NCBI RefSeq assembly: GCF_018070045.1
Contig: NZ_JAGPYK010000036.1
Coordinates: 1-60,097 of the forward strand
DNA length: 60,097 nucleotides
From: Micromonospora sp. U21
GTDB lineage: Bacteria; Actinomycetota; Actinomycetes; Mycobacteriales; Micromonosporaceae
Direction: 5' to 3'
The notes below the pieces were generated by a model. It had not been told where the DNA came from. It was given only the letters and a program-made list of their open reading frames with translations, and searched no databases. The translations under genes and the position numbers were made by a program. This document shows, piece after piece, positions 16,957-25,785 of this stretch (position 1 is the stretch's first letter; each line of letters starts with the position of its first letter).

Positions 16957-18909
16957 CTACAGCTGGATGCGGACCAGGTTGCGGCCGCGCAGGGCGTACA
17001 GCGCCGAGCCGTCCGGGGCGGCGGCGAGCAGCGCCCCGCCGCCGTACCACTGGGCGTTCAGGCCGGTGACGAACGGGGTGACCGTCATCGTCGCCGGGTC
17101 CAGCTTCCAGACGTCCCTGCCGTTGGTGCCGTAGATCGTCGGGCCGACCTGCACCAGGGTGTTCTGCCCGGACGCGACCGTGGTGGTGGCCACCACCTGG
17201 CGGGTCCGCTGGTCGACGGCGAAGAGCACGCCGGTCTCGGTGAGGCCGAGGATCCGGTCGCCGGTGGCGACGAGTTCAACGATCTGCCTCGCGCCGGGGA
17301 CCGGGGTGATCTCCCAGGTCTTCGTCCGGGTGGCCAGGTCGAAGCCGGCGAGCCGGGCCTCGGTGGCCCGGGGTGTGGTGCCGAGTCCGCCGTTGATGCT
17401 GCTGCCGAGGAACGCGGTGCCGTGCTTGACCGCCACCGACCGTATCGACTGGTCGGGGATGACGTCGCGGTGCACGTCCAGCGCACCGGACCGGGGGTCG
17501 TAGAAGGAGACGGCGCCGCCGTGGCGGCCGTACTCCGGTTCGGTGCCGACGGTGAGCAGCTTGTCGGCGGGGGACCAGGTCGCGTCGAGCGGCCGGTTCT
17601 GCTCGTGGCCGATCGTGGTCACCCGGCGCGGGTCGCCGTCGGGTGCCATCCGGAACAGGTACGCCAGCGTGTAGACCGACATCCAGATCTCACCGGCGAC
17701 CGGGGTCATCGCCTTGGCCTCGCCGGGCAGGAACCGGCGGGTTGAGGTGCCGGCGACTAGGTCGTGCACCTGCACACCGGCCTTGCCGGAGACGTACACC
17801 CGGGGGCCGTCGGTGGCGATCGCCATGGCCAGTTCCGGCGCCGGCGGCATGCCGGCCTCGGTGAGGTCGACCCCGGTCAACGCGCCGGTGGTCAGGTCGT
17901 AGGTGACGACGGTGTTGGTGACCACGCCGCGCAGTTGGTCGCCGGTGATGAAGATCCGGCCGAAGGAGGCGCCGTCGTAGGGCACGGCCAGGGTGCTGAG
18001 CTGCCCGGTGTCCCGGTCGTACCGGCGCAGCGTGCCCGAGGGCCGGGTGCCGACGTAGACGTCGTTGCGGCCGGGGTCGATGGCGATCGCGGTGATGTAG
18101 CTGTCCGGTGTCTGCACGACCTCGTAGCGCGACGGGTCCGCGGTGTCGATCAGCAGCATGGTGCCGGTGGGGGAGAGGGCGGCGGCGAGGAGACCGTCGG
18201 ACAGGGCGAGGGTGCCGACGAAGGTACGGTCGGCGAATTCCGGCGGCAGGATCTCCCGCTTCGCGCCGGTGGCCCGGTCGATGGCGATCAGGTGGGCGTG
18301 CGCGCCGACGCCGGCGTAGATGGTGGTCGCGTCGACGGCGATGCTGCGCACGTACTGCTCGCCGGGGACGGCGACGCCGTAGTCGCGGGTGGTGCCGGTG
18401 GCCGGGTCGTAGGAGAAGACCCGCCCGTTGGGATAGGTGCCGCCGTAGAGGACGCCGTCGGGCGCGGCGGCCAGGGCCCAGATGAATTGGTCGGGGGAGA
18501 CGTCGGCGACCTTGGTGGCCGCGGTGCCGGTGGTGTCCACTCGGTACAGGTCGCCCGGGTCATAGGTGCCGACGTACAGGTCGGTGCCGACCGCCGCGGT
18601 GGCCCAGGCGCCACCGCCGGTCGGCAGTTCATAGCGTCGGTTCACCCGCTGCTCGGCCAGGTCGTAGCCACCCACCACGACCGGCGTCACACCGCCGGTG
18701 GCCGTGTAGATCGTGCCGTCGATCAGCTCAGAGCCGTTGACGGAGGTGACCTCGGAGGCGGGCCCGAGGTCGGTGATGGTGCCGGGCGGTGCTCCGGCGT
18801 GGACGGTTGCCGCCGGAATGGTCATCTCGGCGTGGGCGGATGCCGCCGGGACCGCCAGCACGGCGGCGGCCAGCGCAAGTGCCGCGATCAGCGCGGTACG
18901 TCGCAACAC
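16957..18909 (-). CDS. Secreted beta-propeller protein, paralogue 3
   Basis: The 650-residue protein has a Sec-type signal (MLRRTALIAALALAAAVLA, ending near ASAHAEM) rather than a clear Tat motif. After it come LGPASEVTSVNG, matching the FGPAS segment of the others, and regular blades such as GTYPNGRVFSYDPATGTTRD and VPGEQYVRSIAVDATTIYAG. The family motif appears as VIPDQSIRSVAVKHG then GSSINGGLG. Two operators lie before it. It is the closest relative of paralogue 2 by eye. Function is unknown. Confidence 0.83.
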   Translation of the reverse strand: MLRRTALIAALALAAAVLAVPAASAHAEMTIPAATVHAGAPPGTITDLGPASEVTSVNGSELIDGTIYTATGGVTPVVVGGYDLAEQRVNRRYELPTGGGAWATAAVGTDLYVGTYDPGDLYRVDTTGTAATKVADVSPDQFIWALAAAPDGVLYGGTYPNGRVFSYDPATGTTRDYGVAVPGEQYVRSIAVDATTIYAGVGAHAHLIAIDRATGAKREILPPEFADRTFVGTLALSDGLLAAALSPTGTMLLIDTADPSRYEVVQTPDSYITAIAIDPGRNDVYVGTRPSGTLRRYDRDTGQLSTLAVPYDGASFGRIFITGDQLRGVVTNTVVTYDLTTGALTGVDLTEAGMPPAPELAMAIATDGPRVYVSGKAGVQVHDLVAGTSTRRFLPGEAKAMTPVAGEIWMSVYTLAYLFRMAPDGDPRRVTTIGHEQNRPLDATWSPADKLLTVGTEPEYGRHGGAVSFYDPRSGALDVHRDVIPDQSIRSVAVKHGTAFLGSSINGGLGTTPRATEARLAGFDLATRTKTWEITPVPGARQIVELVATGDRILGLTETGVLFAVDQRTRQVVATTTVASGQNTLVQVGPTIYGTNGRDVWKLDPATMTVTPFVTGLNAQWYGGGALLAAAPDGSALYALRGRNLVRIQL

Positions 18910-18927
18910 GACCTCCAGGACTCACAG

Positions 18928-18945
18928 TTTCGGTCAGGGCTGTAA
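18928..18945. promoter_or_regulatory. 18-bp island operator, site 3
   Basis: TTTCGGTCAGGGCTGTAA matches the consensus with one mismatch (CTG for CCG). It ends 19 bases before the leftward start of propeller 3 and could block initiation there. Confidence 0.6.
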
Positions 18946-19035
18946 CCGCTCCAGCGGACCATGGTGAGCGTGACGCGTCGAGGCCCGGCGCCAAGTTTCG
19001 TCATCGAATGCAAGCATCGATTGAGAACGCTGGAA

Positions 19036-19053
19036 TTCCGGGCGCCACCGTAA
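19036..19053. promoter_or_regulatory. 18-bp island operator, site 4
   Basis: TTCCGGGCGCCACCGTAA matches with one mismatch in the centre. It is a second site upstream of propeller 3, 90 bases farther from the gene than site 3. Confidence 0.5.
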
Positions 19054-19505
19054 TAGGGTGCCGGCATCGTGGATCGTTGCGGCCGCTACGTAGGCAGCAC
19101 CTCGGACCACGGCCTCTTGGGTGGCGCTGATCCGCGACGAGGTGCACCGGGACAGCCACGGCGCGTTCGTCGCTCACGTCGCCTCGGTCACCGGCGGCCT
19201 GGTCCTCGCCGGACTGCTCGGCGGAGGCGAGAGGGACGCGATCGTCGCGGCGGCCGTGGCTGGAGCCTGCGTCCGCCCCGCCGGGCGCGTGTGGGTGGTG
19301 ACGGGGGCGTCTTGATGAGGGCGGTGACGCTGACCCGCTTGCCGCCGCCCGCCAGGCAGCCGTGCGTGCCCGGGACGCGGGTGTGCCGGTGGCCATCGGG
19401 GGCGAAGGCGCTCATCGGCTTCCTTCGCTATTACGGGGCTGGATCGATCCGGTGCGACTCTCGTACGAACAGTAACGGTGTGACCTCGATACTCTTCGCC
19501 CCTAG

Positions 19506-19523
19506 TATCGGCCCGGACCGTAA
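19506..19523. promoter_or_regulatory. 18-bp island operator, site 5
   Basis: TATCGGCCCGGACCGTAA fits the consensus without mismatch. It lies 41 bases before the ATG of the sugar-binding lipoprotein and is placed to control the importer operon. Confidence 0.7.
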
Positions 19524-19564
19524 GTTAGTGTACGGCGAACCTGACTCCCCCGGAAGGATGCGAG

Positions 19565-20806
19565 ATGCGTGTTCGCAAGAGCCTGTCGGCCGTCGCGGTG
19601 GCGCTCGTCGCCGCACTCGCGGCCACGGGCTGTGGTGGCTCCGGCTCCGGTGACTCCGACAAGAACACCGTGACGATGTGGATATACCCGGTGATCGTCG
19701 ACGAGGTGAAGCACCGCGCGCACTGGGACGAGACCGTCAAGGCGTTCCAGTCCGCCAACCCCGACATCGTGGTCAAGACCGAGATCTTCCCCTGGGCCAA
19801 CCGGGACCAGGCGCTGGCCACCGCCATCGCCGGCAACAAGGGGCCCGACGTCGTCTACCTCATCCCCGACCAGCTGCCCAAGTACGCCCGCAACATCGAG
19901 CCGGTCGACGAGTACCTCGACGACGCGACCAAGAGCGACTACCACGAGAACGTGATGACGTCGGTGAGCATCGACGGCAAGATGATGGGCGCGCCGATCC
20001 TCACCAGCGCCGCCACCCCGATCTGCAACAAGAAGGTCTTCGCCGCCGTCGGCGAGACGACCTACCCCGCCAACTGGAACGACCTGCTCACCATGGCCCC
20101 GAAGTTCAAGGCCAAGGGCTACGACATCGCCGCGTACCCCGGTGACGCCAAGCAGACCTTGAACCAGACCTTCTACCCGCTGCTGTGGTCGGCCGGCGGT
20201 GACGTGTTCAGCCCGGACGGCAAGTCGGTCGCCTTCAACAGCGACGCCGGGAAGAAGGCGCTGACTCTCGTGAAGCAACTCGTCGACGGCGGTTACGTCG
20301 ACAAGAGCCTGATCACCAACCTCCCGTCGATCGAGCAGACCCGCATCGGCCAGAACAAGGTCGCCTGCGTCTGGCACGCGCCGGTGGCGGAGGTCGAGCC
20401 CCTGTGGGGCAAGGAGAACATCCAGGCCGTTCCACACTTCACCGACGTCAAGCAGGTCGGCTACGGCACCGTGGGCTCCCTGTCGATGCTGAAGGGCGCC
20501 AAGAACAAGGAGGCGGCCGGTAAGTGGATCGCCTTCGCGACCAACGCCGAGAACACCAAGAAGTACGACCTGGCCTCCAACTTCTTCTCCCCGCGGAAGT
20601 CCACCGGCACGCTCTACGCCGGTGACCCGGTCCTCAACGTGCAGGAGCAGCAGGTGGTCACCAGCACCGTCGGCCCGCTGCACGAGAAGGCCCGGGACGT
20701 CCAGGGCGTCCTCTTCCCGGAGATCCAGGCCGCTCTGCTCGGCAAGAAGTCGGTGGAGCAGGCGCTCGACGACGCGGCGAAGGCCTCCGCTCCGCTGCTC
20801 GACTGA
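19565..20806 (+). CDS. Sugar-binding lipoprotein of the island ABC importer
   Basis: The 413-residue protein has a basic start (MRVRKS), a hydrophobic stretch and lipobox ATGC with cysteine 23, then a Gly/Ser linker and a family 1 extracellular solute-binding domain (TVTMWIYPVIVDEVKHR, later KGPDVVYLIPDQLPKYARN). GGAAGG lies before ATG 19565. It is the first gene of a co-directional unit with two permeases and a dehydrogenase. It is only distantly like the hexonate-operon lipoprotein, so a different ligand is likely, perhaps a product of the propeller proteins' activity. Confidence 0.9.
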   Translation: MRVRKSLSAVAVALVAALAATGCGGSGSGDSDKNTVTMWIYPVIVDEVKHRAHWDETVKAFQSANPDIVVKTEIFPWANRDQALATAIAGNKGPDVVYLIPDQLPKYARNIEPVDEYLDDATKSDYHENVMTSVSIDGKMMGAPILTSAATPICNKKVFAAVGETTYPANWNDLLTMAPKFKAKGYDIAAYPGDAKQTLNQTFYPLLWSAGGDVFSPDGKSVAFNSDAGKKALTLVKQLVDGGYVDKSLITNLPSIEQTRIGQNKVACVWHAPVAEVEPLWGKENIQAVPHFTDVKQVGYGTVGSLSMLKGAKNKEAAGKWIAFATNAENTKKYDLASNFFSPRKSTGTLYAGDPVLNVQEQQVVTSTVGPLHEKARDVQGVLFPEIQAALLGKKSVEQALDDAAKASAPLLD

Positions 20807-20815
20807 TCCTGGCGC

Positions 20816-20850
20816 GGCTCGCGGTGGGCGTAACCTGCCCACCGCGAGCC
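20816..20850. terminator. Hairpin between lipoprotein and permease genes
   Basis: GGCTCGCGGTGGGC (20816-20829) pairs perfectly with GCCCACCGCGAGCC (20837-20850) across a 7-base loop, just after the lipoprotein stop and before the permease ribosome site. Such hairpins commonly cause partial termination or 3'-end protection, giving more binding protein than permease. Confidence 0.65.
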
Positions 20851-20868
20851 GGCGAGAAAGGTTGTCAG

Positions 20869-21798
20869 ATGGTTGCACTACCGGGGAGCCAGATCCGGCG
20901 GCCACGCCGGCCGGGGACCGAGGTCCGCCGCCCACGCCGGCCGTCCGCCCGCGAAGCCGGCACGGCCCTGTTGTTCGTCCTGCCGTTCCTGCTGCTCTTC
21001 GCCATCTTCCGGTTCGGGCCGGCGATCGCCGGGGTGATCCTCGGCTTCACCGACTACACCATCGGCGGTGAGACCAGCTGGACTGGCCTGGAGAACTTCC
21101 GCCGGCTCGTCGACGACCCGACTTTCTGGTCGGCGCTGCGCGTCACGGTCATCTTCACCGCGCTGTCCGTACCGCTGTCGATGCTGGCATCCCTCGGCAT
21201 GGCGCTGCTGACCCGCCGCGCCTTCCGCGGCGCGAAGCTCTTTCGGTCCATCTTCTTCCTGCCCGTGGTGACCAGCCTGATCCTCGCCGGAGTGGTCTTC
21301 ACCTGGGTCTTCGCCGACGGTGGACCGTGGTCGCGGGCGATGGGCGCGCTGGGCCTGCCCGCCGGCTCCTGGCTCGCCGACAGCGCGCTGGTGGTGCCGG
21401 CCCTGGTCCTGGTGTCGGTCTGGTCCCGCTTCGGCTACGGCATGCTCATCCTGCTCGCCCGGTTGCAGGACGTCCCGGCGGAGCTGGAGGAGGCGGCGCT
21501 GACCGACGGCGCCTCGGCCTGGCAGCGCTTTCGGTTTGTCACGCTGCCACAGCTGCGGCCCGCGCTGTTCTTCGTCGCCATCATCGAGACCACCGTGTCG
21601 TTCCAGGTCTTCGACATGATCTACGTGATGACCGGCGGTGGCCCCGTACGCTCCAGCTACAGCCTCGTCTACCTGCTCTACGACCAGGGGTTCAAGTACT
21701 TCGACCTGGGCTACGCCAGCGCGGTGGGGGTCGCCCTGTTCGTGATGACGATCGTCGTGGCGCTGATCCAGCGGCTGACCCTGGGGAGAGAAGAATGA
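20869..21798 (+). CDS. ABC sugar permease, MalF type (island)
   Basis: This 309-residue permease begins MVALPGSQIRRPRRPGTEV and has a first membrane segment at about residues 25-45 (ALLFVLPFLLLFAIFRF) and the EAA loop ELEEAALTDGASAWQRFRFV then TLPQLRP. I chose ATG 20869 because GAGAAAGG precedes it; the earlier ATG 20824 lies inside the hairpin. Its stop overlaps the next start (ATGA). It forms the membrane channel with the following gene product. No ATPase gene is nearby. Confidence 0.88.
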   Translation: MVALPGSQIRRPRRPGTEVRRPRRPSAREAGTALLFVLPFLLLFAIFRFGPAIAGVILGFTDYTIGGETSWTGLENFRRLVDDPTFWSALRVTVIFTALSVPLSMLASLGMALLTRRAFRGAKLFRSIFFLPVVTSLILAGVVFTWVFADGGPWSRAMGALGLPAGSWLADSALVVPALVLVSVWSRFGYGMLILLARLQDVPAELEEAALTDGASAWQRFRFVTLPQLRPALFFVAIIETTVSFQVFDMIYVMTGGGPVRSSYSLVYLLYDQGFKYFDLGYASAVGVALFVMTIVVALIQRLTLGREE

Positions 21799-22691
21799 CC
21801 GACACGATCACGCCCCCAGGCACCGCCGCTCCGGCCACCGAAGCACCGGCGCGCGGCCGGCGCCCCTACCGCGGGCGTGCCGGCCGGGGCTGGGTGGTCG
21901 GGCGTACCGCGCTGCTGCTGGCCGGTGCCCTGCTCACTCTCTTCCCCTTCTACGCGATGGTCGTGCTGTCCTTCAAGCCGACCGGGCCGGTCACCTTCCC
22001 GGACAGCCTGCTGCCCTGGCCGTTCTCCACCGAGGCGTACGACCAGGTGATCGGCGCCAAGAGCGTGCTGCGTTGGATGGGAAACACGCTCGTCTACTCG
22101 GTGGTGTCGGTCGTCGGCGTGCTGCTGTTCGCCTCGATGGCCGGCTACGCCTTCGCAAAGAAGCGGTTCCCGGGCAAGGAGACGATGTTCTGGTCGTTCC
22201 TGGCGATGCTGATGGTGCCGTACCACGTCACGATGATCCCGACGTTCATCATCATCTCCGAGATGAACGGCGTGGACACGTACTGGGGCATGATCGTGCC
22301 GACGCTGGCCAACGCCCAGGCGGTCTTCCTCATGCGCCAGTTCATCGCGTCGCTGCCCGACTCGTTGTTCGAGGCGGCCCGCCTCGACGGCTGCTCCGAA
22401 TGGCGGGTGTACGTCTCGATCGTGCTGCCGCTGATCAAGCCGATCCTGGCCACGCTGGGCGTCTTCGTCTTCCTCTGGCACTGGAACGACTTCCTGTGGC
22501 CGCTCATCGTCGGGCAGAGCCTCGACATGCGAACCCTCACCACCGGCATCGCCTCGCTGCAACAGGAGAACGTGCCGTTGAACATGCTGCTCGCCGGCTC
22601 GGTGGTGGCGTTCGTGCCGATCTTCATGGCCTACCTGATCGGCCAGCGGTACTTCCAGGAGGGCGTCTCCACCACGGGCATCAAGGGTTGA
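21795..22691 (+). CDS. ABC sugar permease, MalG type (island)
   Basis: The 298-residue membrane protein has about six hydrophobic segments and the EAA loop SLFEAARLDGCSEWRVYVSI then VLPLIKP. Its C-terminus, YFQEGVSTTGIKG, is typical of MalG-type permeases. ATG 21795 overlaps the stop of its partner, and its own TGA overlaps the TTG start of the dehydrogenase gene, so importer and enzyme are translated as one unit. The substrate is unknown. Confidence 0.9.
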   Translation: MTDTITPPGTAAPATEAPARGRRPYRGRAGRGWVVGRTALLLAGALLTLFPFYAMVVLSFKPTGPVTFPDSLLPWPFSTEAYDQVIGAKSVLRWMGNTLVYSVVSVVGVLLFASMAGYAFAKKRFPGKETMFWSFLAMLMVPYHVTMIPTFIIISEMNGVDTYWGMIVPTLANAQAVFLMRQFIASLPDSLFEAARLDGCSEWRVYVSIVLPLIKPILATLGVFVFLWHWNDFLWPLIVGQSLDMRTLTTGIASLQQENVPLNMLLAGSVVAFVPIFMAYLIGQRYFQEGVSTTGIKG

Positions 22692-23692
22692 GCGTCATCG
22701 CCGTGGCGGCGACGCCGCACGTGCGCGAGCTGTTTCTCGACGCCGACACCTGGGCCGCGCTGCAGCGGCTGGGCGAGGTGCGGCTGCCCGCCGACGGCAC
22801 CGACGTGGGCGACGAGGCCGTGCTCGCGGGACTGCTCGCCGACGCCGACGTCGTCGTCACCGGCTGGGGAACCGCCCCGCTGACGACCGCGGTGCTGGCC
22901 GCCGCGCCCCGGCTGCGGTTGCTCGCGCACACCGGGGCCAGCGTGAAACCGTTCGTCATCCCGGAGAGCTTCGCCCGCGGGGTACGCGTCACCCAGGCCG
23001 GCGACGCGATGGCGTACGCGGTGGGGGAGCAGGCTCTCGCGCTGACCCTCGCGCTGCTGCACCGGCTGCACCGGTTCGACCACGCGCTGCGCACCGGGGC
23101 CGACTGGGCGAGCGCGAAGGACGCCCCGCCCCGCCGGGAGCTGCGCGGGGCGACGGTCGGGGTGGTCGGCGCGTCCCGGACCGGCAGGGCCTACCTCGGC
23201 CTGGTGCGGGCGTTCGGCGCGCGGGTGCTCGTGGCCGATCCCTACCTGTCCGACGCGGAGGCCGTGACGCTCGGCGTCGAGCGGGTCAACGTCGACGAGT
23301 TGCTCGCCCGCAGCCTGGTGGTCTCCCTGCACGCTCCGGTGCTGCCGGGGACCGTCGGGATGATCGGGGCACGCGAGCTCGCCCTGCTGCCCGACGGGGC
23401 GCTGCTGGTCAACACCGCCCGCTCGGCGTTGGTGGACGAGGCCGCGCTGCTGGCCGCGCTGGGCACCGGCCGGATCGACGCCGCGTTGGACGTTTTCGAC
23501 GCCGAGCCGCTGCCGGTCGACCATCCGCTCCGCCGGCTGCCGAACGTGCTGCTGACGCCGCACGAGGCGGCCGGGACGGTGGAGTCGCGGCGGCGGGCCG
23601 GCGCGATCGTGGTGGCCGAGATCGACCGTTTCCTCCGTGGCCGACCGCTGGCCCACGAGGTGCGGCCGGAGCAGTTCGACCGAACCGGCTGA
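22688..23692 (+). CDS. D-isomer-specific 2-hydroxyacid dehydrogenase
   Basis: The 334-residue protein has a catalytic domain split around an NAD-binding domain (GVVGASRTGRAYLGL, about residues 160-175). The expected Arg, Glu and His are visible in VNTARSALVDE, DVFDAEPLPVDHPL and LLTPHEAAGT. It would interconvert a 2-hydroxy acid and a 2-keto acid with NAD(P). I use TTG 22688, which overlaps the permease stop (TTGA); GTG 22703 is an alternative. Its place in the importer operon suggests it acts on the imported compound or an early intermediate. Confidence 0.85.
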   Translation: MSVIAVAATPHVRELFLDADTWAALQRLGEVRLPADGTDVGDEAVLAGLLADADVVVTGWGTAPLTTAVLAAAPRLRLLAHTGASVKPFVIPESFARGVRVTQAGDAMAYAVGEQALALTLALLHRLHRFDHALRTGADWASAKDAPPRRELRGATVGVVGASRTGRAYLGLVRAFGARVLVADPYLSDAEAVTLGVERVNVDELLARSLVVSLHAPVLPGTVGMIGARELALLPDGALLVNTARSALVDEAALLAALGTGRIDAALDVFDAEPLPVDHPLRRLPNVLLTPHEAAGTVESRRRAGAIVVAEIDRFLRGRPLAHEVRPEQFDRTG

Positions 23693-23747
23693 CCCGGGCT
23701 GACCTGCGCTGGCGCGGCCGGAGGCCGGAGAAGTAGCCTCTGCGCTC

Positions 23748-24638
23748 ATGCGCATCGCTCTGGCCGGACTCGCCACCAGTCACCCGTACACCGATGCCCG
23801 CGCGCTGCGCGACCACGCGGACCTGGTGGTGTGGGAGCCCGATCCGCAGCGGCTGGCACGGTTCCGGGCCGAGCAGCCGGAGGTCGCCGTGGTCCCCGAC
23901 CTGGCCGCGTTGCTGGCCACCCGCCCGGACGGCGTGGTCCTCACCGTCCCCACCCCGGAGGTGCCGGACGCGCTGGCCCAGGTGTTGGCCCGCGGGCTGC
24001 CTTGCTTCGTCAACAAGCCGGCCGCCGCGACCCTCGGGCAGCTCGACCGGTTGGAACGCGTCGTGCAGCGGGCGCCCGAACTCGTCCTCACCTCCTCGGT
24101 GCTGCGCTTCGCGCCCGACTTCGTTGCGTTCGACGTGCCGCGGGACGAGGTGCTGTCGGTCCGGGCCACGGTGCGGCACGACGTCGGCCTCTGGGCCACC
24201 GGCTACAACCCGTGGCAGGACGACCCGGCGGTGGGCGGCGGCACGCTGGTGATGATGGGGCTGCACGGCGTGGAGCTGCTGGTCGCGCTGCTCGGGCCGG
24301 CGGTACGGCTGGTCGGGGCCGCCGGCGCCGTACGCCGCCACCGGGGACTGCGCTCCGAGGACACCGGGCTGCTGGCGCTGCAGTGGGACGACGGGGTGCT
24401 CGGCGCGGTCGAGGTCCTCGGGGTCAGCGAGGGCGAGGCATACGAGGTGACCGTCCACACCGGCGGTGGAGAGCAGCGGGTGGTGCTGCGCGGCGGCCCG
24501 GACCAGCTCGGCTACCGGGCCACCATCGACGCGTTCCTGGGCATGGTCCGAGGTGGGCCGAGCCCGGTGCCGTGGGCGCAGACCCGGGCCGTGCTGGGCC
24601 TTCTCGCTGCGGCGCGCGCCACCGCCGGAAGCCGCTGA
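23748..24638 (+). CDS. Gfo/Idh/MocA-family oxidoreductase
   Basis: The 296-residue protein starts MRIALAGLATSHPYTDARAL, a Rossmann strand with a departure from the usual GxGxxG, and has FVNKPAAATLGQLDRL in place of the EKP motif, with its lysine kept. The second half resembles the beta-sheet substrate domain, with GGGTLVMMGLHGVELL carrying the conserved histidine. These enzymes oxidise or reduce hydroxyl groups of sugars and cyclitols. It follows the dehydrogenase by 55 bases on the same strand. The substrate is not evident. Confidence 0.75.
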   Translation: MRIALAGLATSHPYTDARALRDHADLVVWEPDPQRLARFRAEQPEVAVVPDLAALLATRPDGVVLTVPTPEVPDALAQVLARGLPCFVNKPAAATLGQLDRLERVVQRAPELVLTSSVLRFAPDFVAFDVPRDEVLSVRATVRHDVGLWATGYNPWQDDPAVGGGTLVMMGLHGVELLVALLGPAVRLVGAAGAVRRHRGLRSEDTGLLALQWDDGVLGAVEVLGVSEGEAYEVTVHTGGGEQRVVLRGGPDQLGYRATIDAFLGMVRGGPSPVPWAQTRAVLGLLAAARATAGSR

Positions 24639-24722
24639 ATACGAAGGGCAGACCGGCATGCCCGTCGGGCCGCGCCGGGCGACCCACCACCCCGGACACC
24701 TTGACGCTCCCGTGGCCGGAAG

Positions 24723-24740
24723 TTACGGTCATGACCGTTA
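24723..24740. promoter_or_regulatory. 18-bp island operator, site 6
   Basis: TTACGGTCATGACCGTTA is the most symmetrical copy; the symmetry extends to 24720-24743 with a single mismatched pair. It lies 21 bases before the epimerase-like gene and marks the start of a second transcription unit. Confidence 0.75.
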
Positions 24741-24761
24741 CTTCGGAAGGGGTGTGGTGGC

Positions 24762-25778
24762 ATGCGGACGGTGGCGGACCTGGAGGAGCGACTCTCCCGC
24801 CCAAGGGACGTCCTGGTGGACGACCTGCGCAAGCTCGACGGTGACATCCTGATCCTCGGCGCGGGCGGCAAGCTGGGGCCGAGCCTGGTCCGGCTGGCGC
24901 TGCGGGGGGTCGCGGCTGCCGGCACCAGCGCGCGGGTCGTCGCCGTGTCGCGCTTCTCCGAGGCCGGGCTGGCCGACGCGCTGCGCGACGAGGGCGCCGA
25001 GGTGGTCGAGGCGGACGTCGCCGACGACGCCGCGCTGGCCGCGCTGCCCGACGCGGCGAACGTCGTCTTCCTGGTCGGCGCCAAGTTCGGCACCTCCGGT
25101 CGGGAGCACACCACCTGGGCCACCAACGCCTACCTGCCGGGCCGCGTCGCGCAGCGCTTCGCCGGGTCGCGCCTGGTGGCGCTGAGCACCGGCAACGTCT
25201 ACCCGCTCGTGCCGGTGACCGCGGTCGGCTGCGTCGAGCAGACCCCCGTCCAGCCGGTCGGCGAGTACGCGATGTCCTGCCTGGGCCGCGAGCGCATCCT
25301 CACCCACTTCGCGCTGCGCGACGACACCCCGCTGGCCCTGATCCGGCTCAACTACGCCGTCGAGATGCGCTACGGCGTGCTGGTGGACATCGCCCGCGCG
25401 GTGCACGCCGGCCAGGCGGTGGACCTCACCATGGGACACGCCAACGTCGTCTGGCAGGGCTATGCCAACGAGGTCGTCCTGCGCGCCCTGCACCACACCG
25501 CCACACCGCCGTTCGTGCTGAACCTGACCGGGCCCGAGCTGGTGTCCGTCCGCCAAGTGGCCGCCGCGGTCGCCGCGCGGCTGCGCCGCGAGCCGGCCCT
25601 CGCCGGCACCGAGGCGCCGACCGCGCTGCTGTCCAACGCCCAGCTCTGCCACCGCCTGTTCGGCTACCCCGACATACCCCTCGCCGAGCTGATCGAGCTG
25701 ACGGCGGACTGGGTCGCCGACGGCCAGCCCCTGCTCGACAAGCCGACCGGCTTCCAGCGCCGCGACGGCAAGTTCTAG
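24762..25778 (+). CDS. NAD-dependent epimerase/dehydratase-family protein
   Basis: The 338-residue protein has an N-terminal Rossmann motif (ILILGAGGKLGPSLVRLAL, about residues 30-48) and the extended-SDR layout, including LSTGNVYPLVPV. The usual YxxxK is altered: the tyrosine in GEYAMSCLGRE is not followed by lysine at the normal spacing, so standard SDR chemistry may be changed. GGAAGG precedes ATG 24762. It is followed after seven bases by a DapA-family gene. Likely substrate: a sugar, lactone or sugar acid. Confidence 0.75.
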   Translation: MRTVADLEERLSRPRDVLVDDLRKLDGDILILGAGGKLGPSLVRLALRGVAAAGTSARVVAVSRFSEAGLADALRDEGAEVVEADVADDAALAALPDAANVVFLVGAKFGTSGREHTTWATNAYLPGRVAQRFAGSRLVALSTGNVYPLVPVTAVGCVEQTPVQPVGEYAMSCLGRERILTHFALRDDTPLALIRLNYAVEMRYGVLVDIARAVHAGQAVDLTMGHANVVWQGYANEVVLRALHHTATPPFVLNLTGPELVSVRQVAAAVAARLRREPALAGTEAPTALLSNAQLCHRLFGYPDIPLAELIELTADWVADGQPLLDKPTGFQRRDGKF

Positions 25779-25785
25779 GAGAGAC

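Larger units (their letters stand above)
18910..19564. other. 655-base regulatory gap with three operators
   Basis: This long gap separates divergent propeller 3 and the ABC-importer operon. It contains 18-bp sites at 18928, 19036 and 19506, and a half-site TTACGG at 19431. Short frames inside it (for example 19121-19315) show no family resemblance or ribosome site, so I see no gene. It could hide a decayed gene or a long untranslated leader. Confidence 0.5.

Noticed and set aside
19121..19315. A 64-codon frame with hydrophobic residues in the long gap
   Set aside because: No ribosome site, no recognisable family, and it lies among operators; likely chance in GC-rich DNA.
19431..19448. TTACGGGGCTGGATCGAT as another island operator
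   Set aside because: Only the left half matches; the right half lacks the CCGNWA part.
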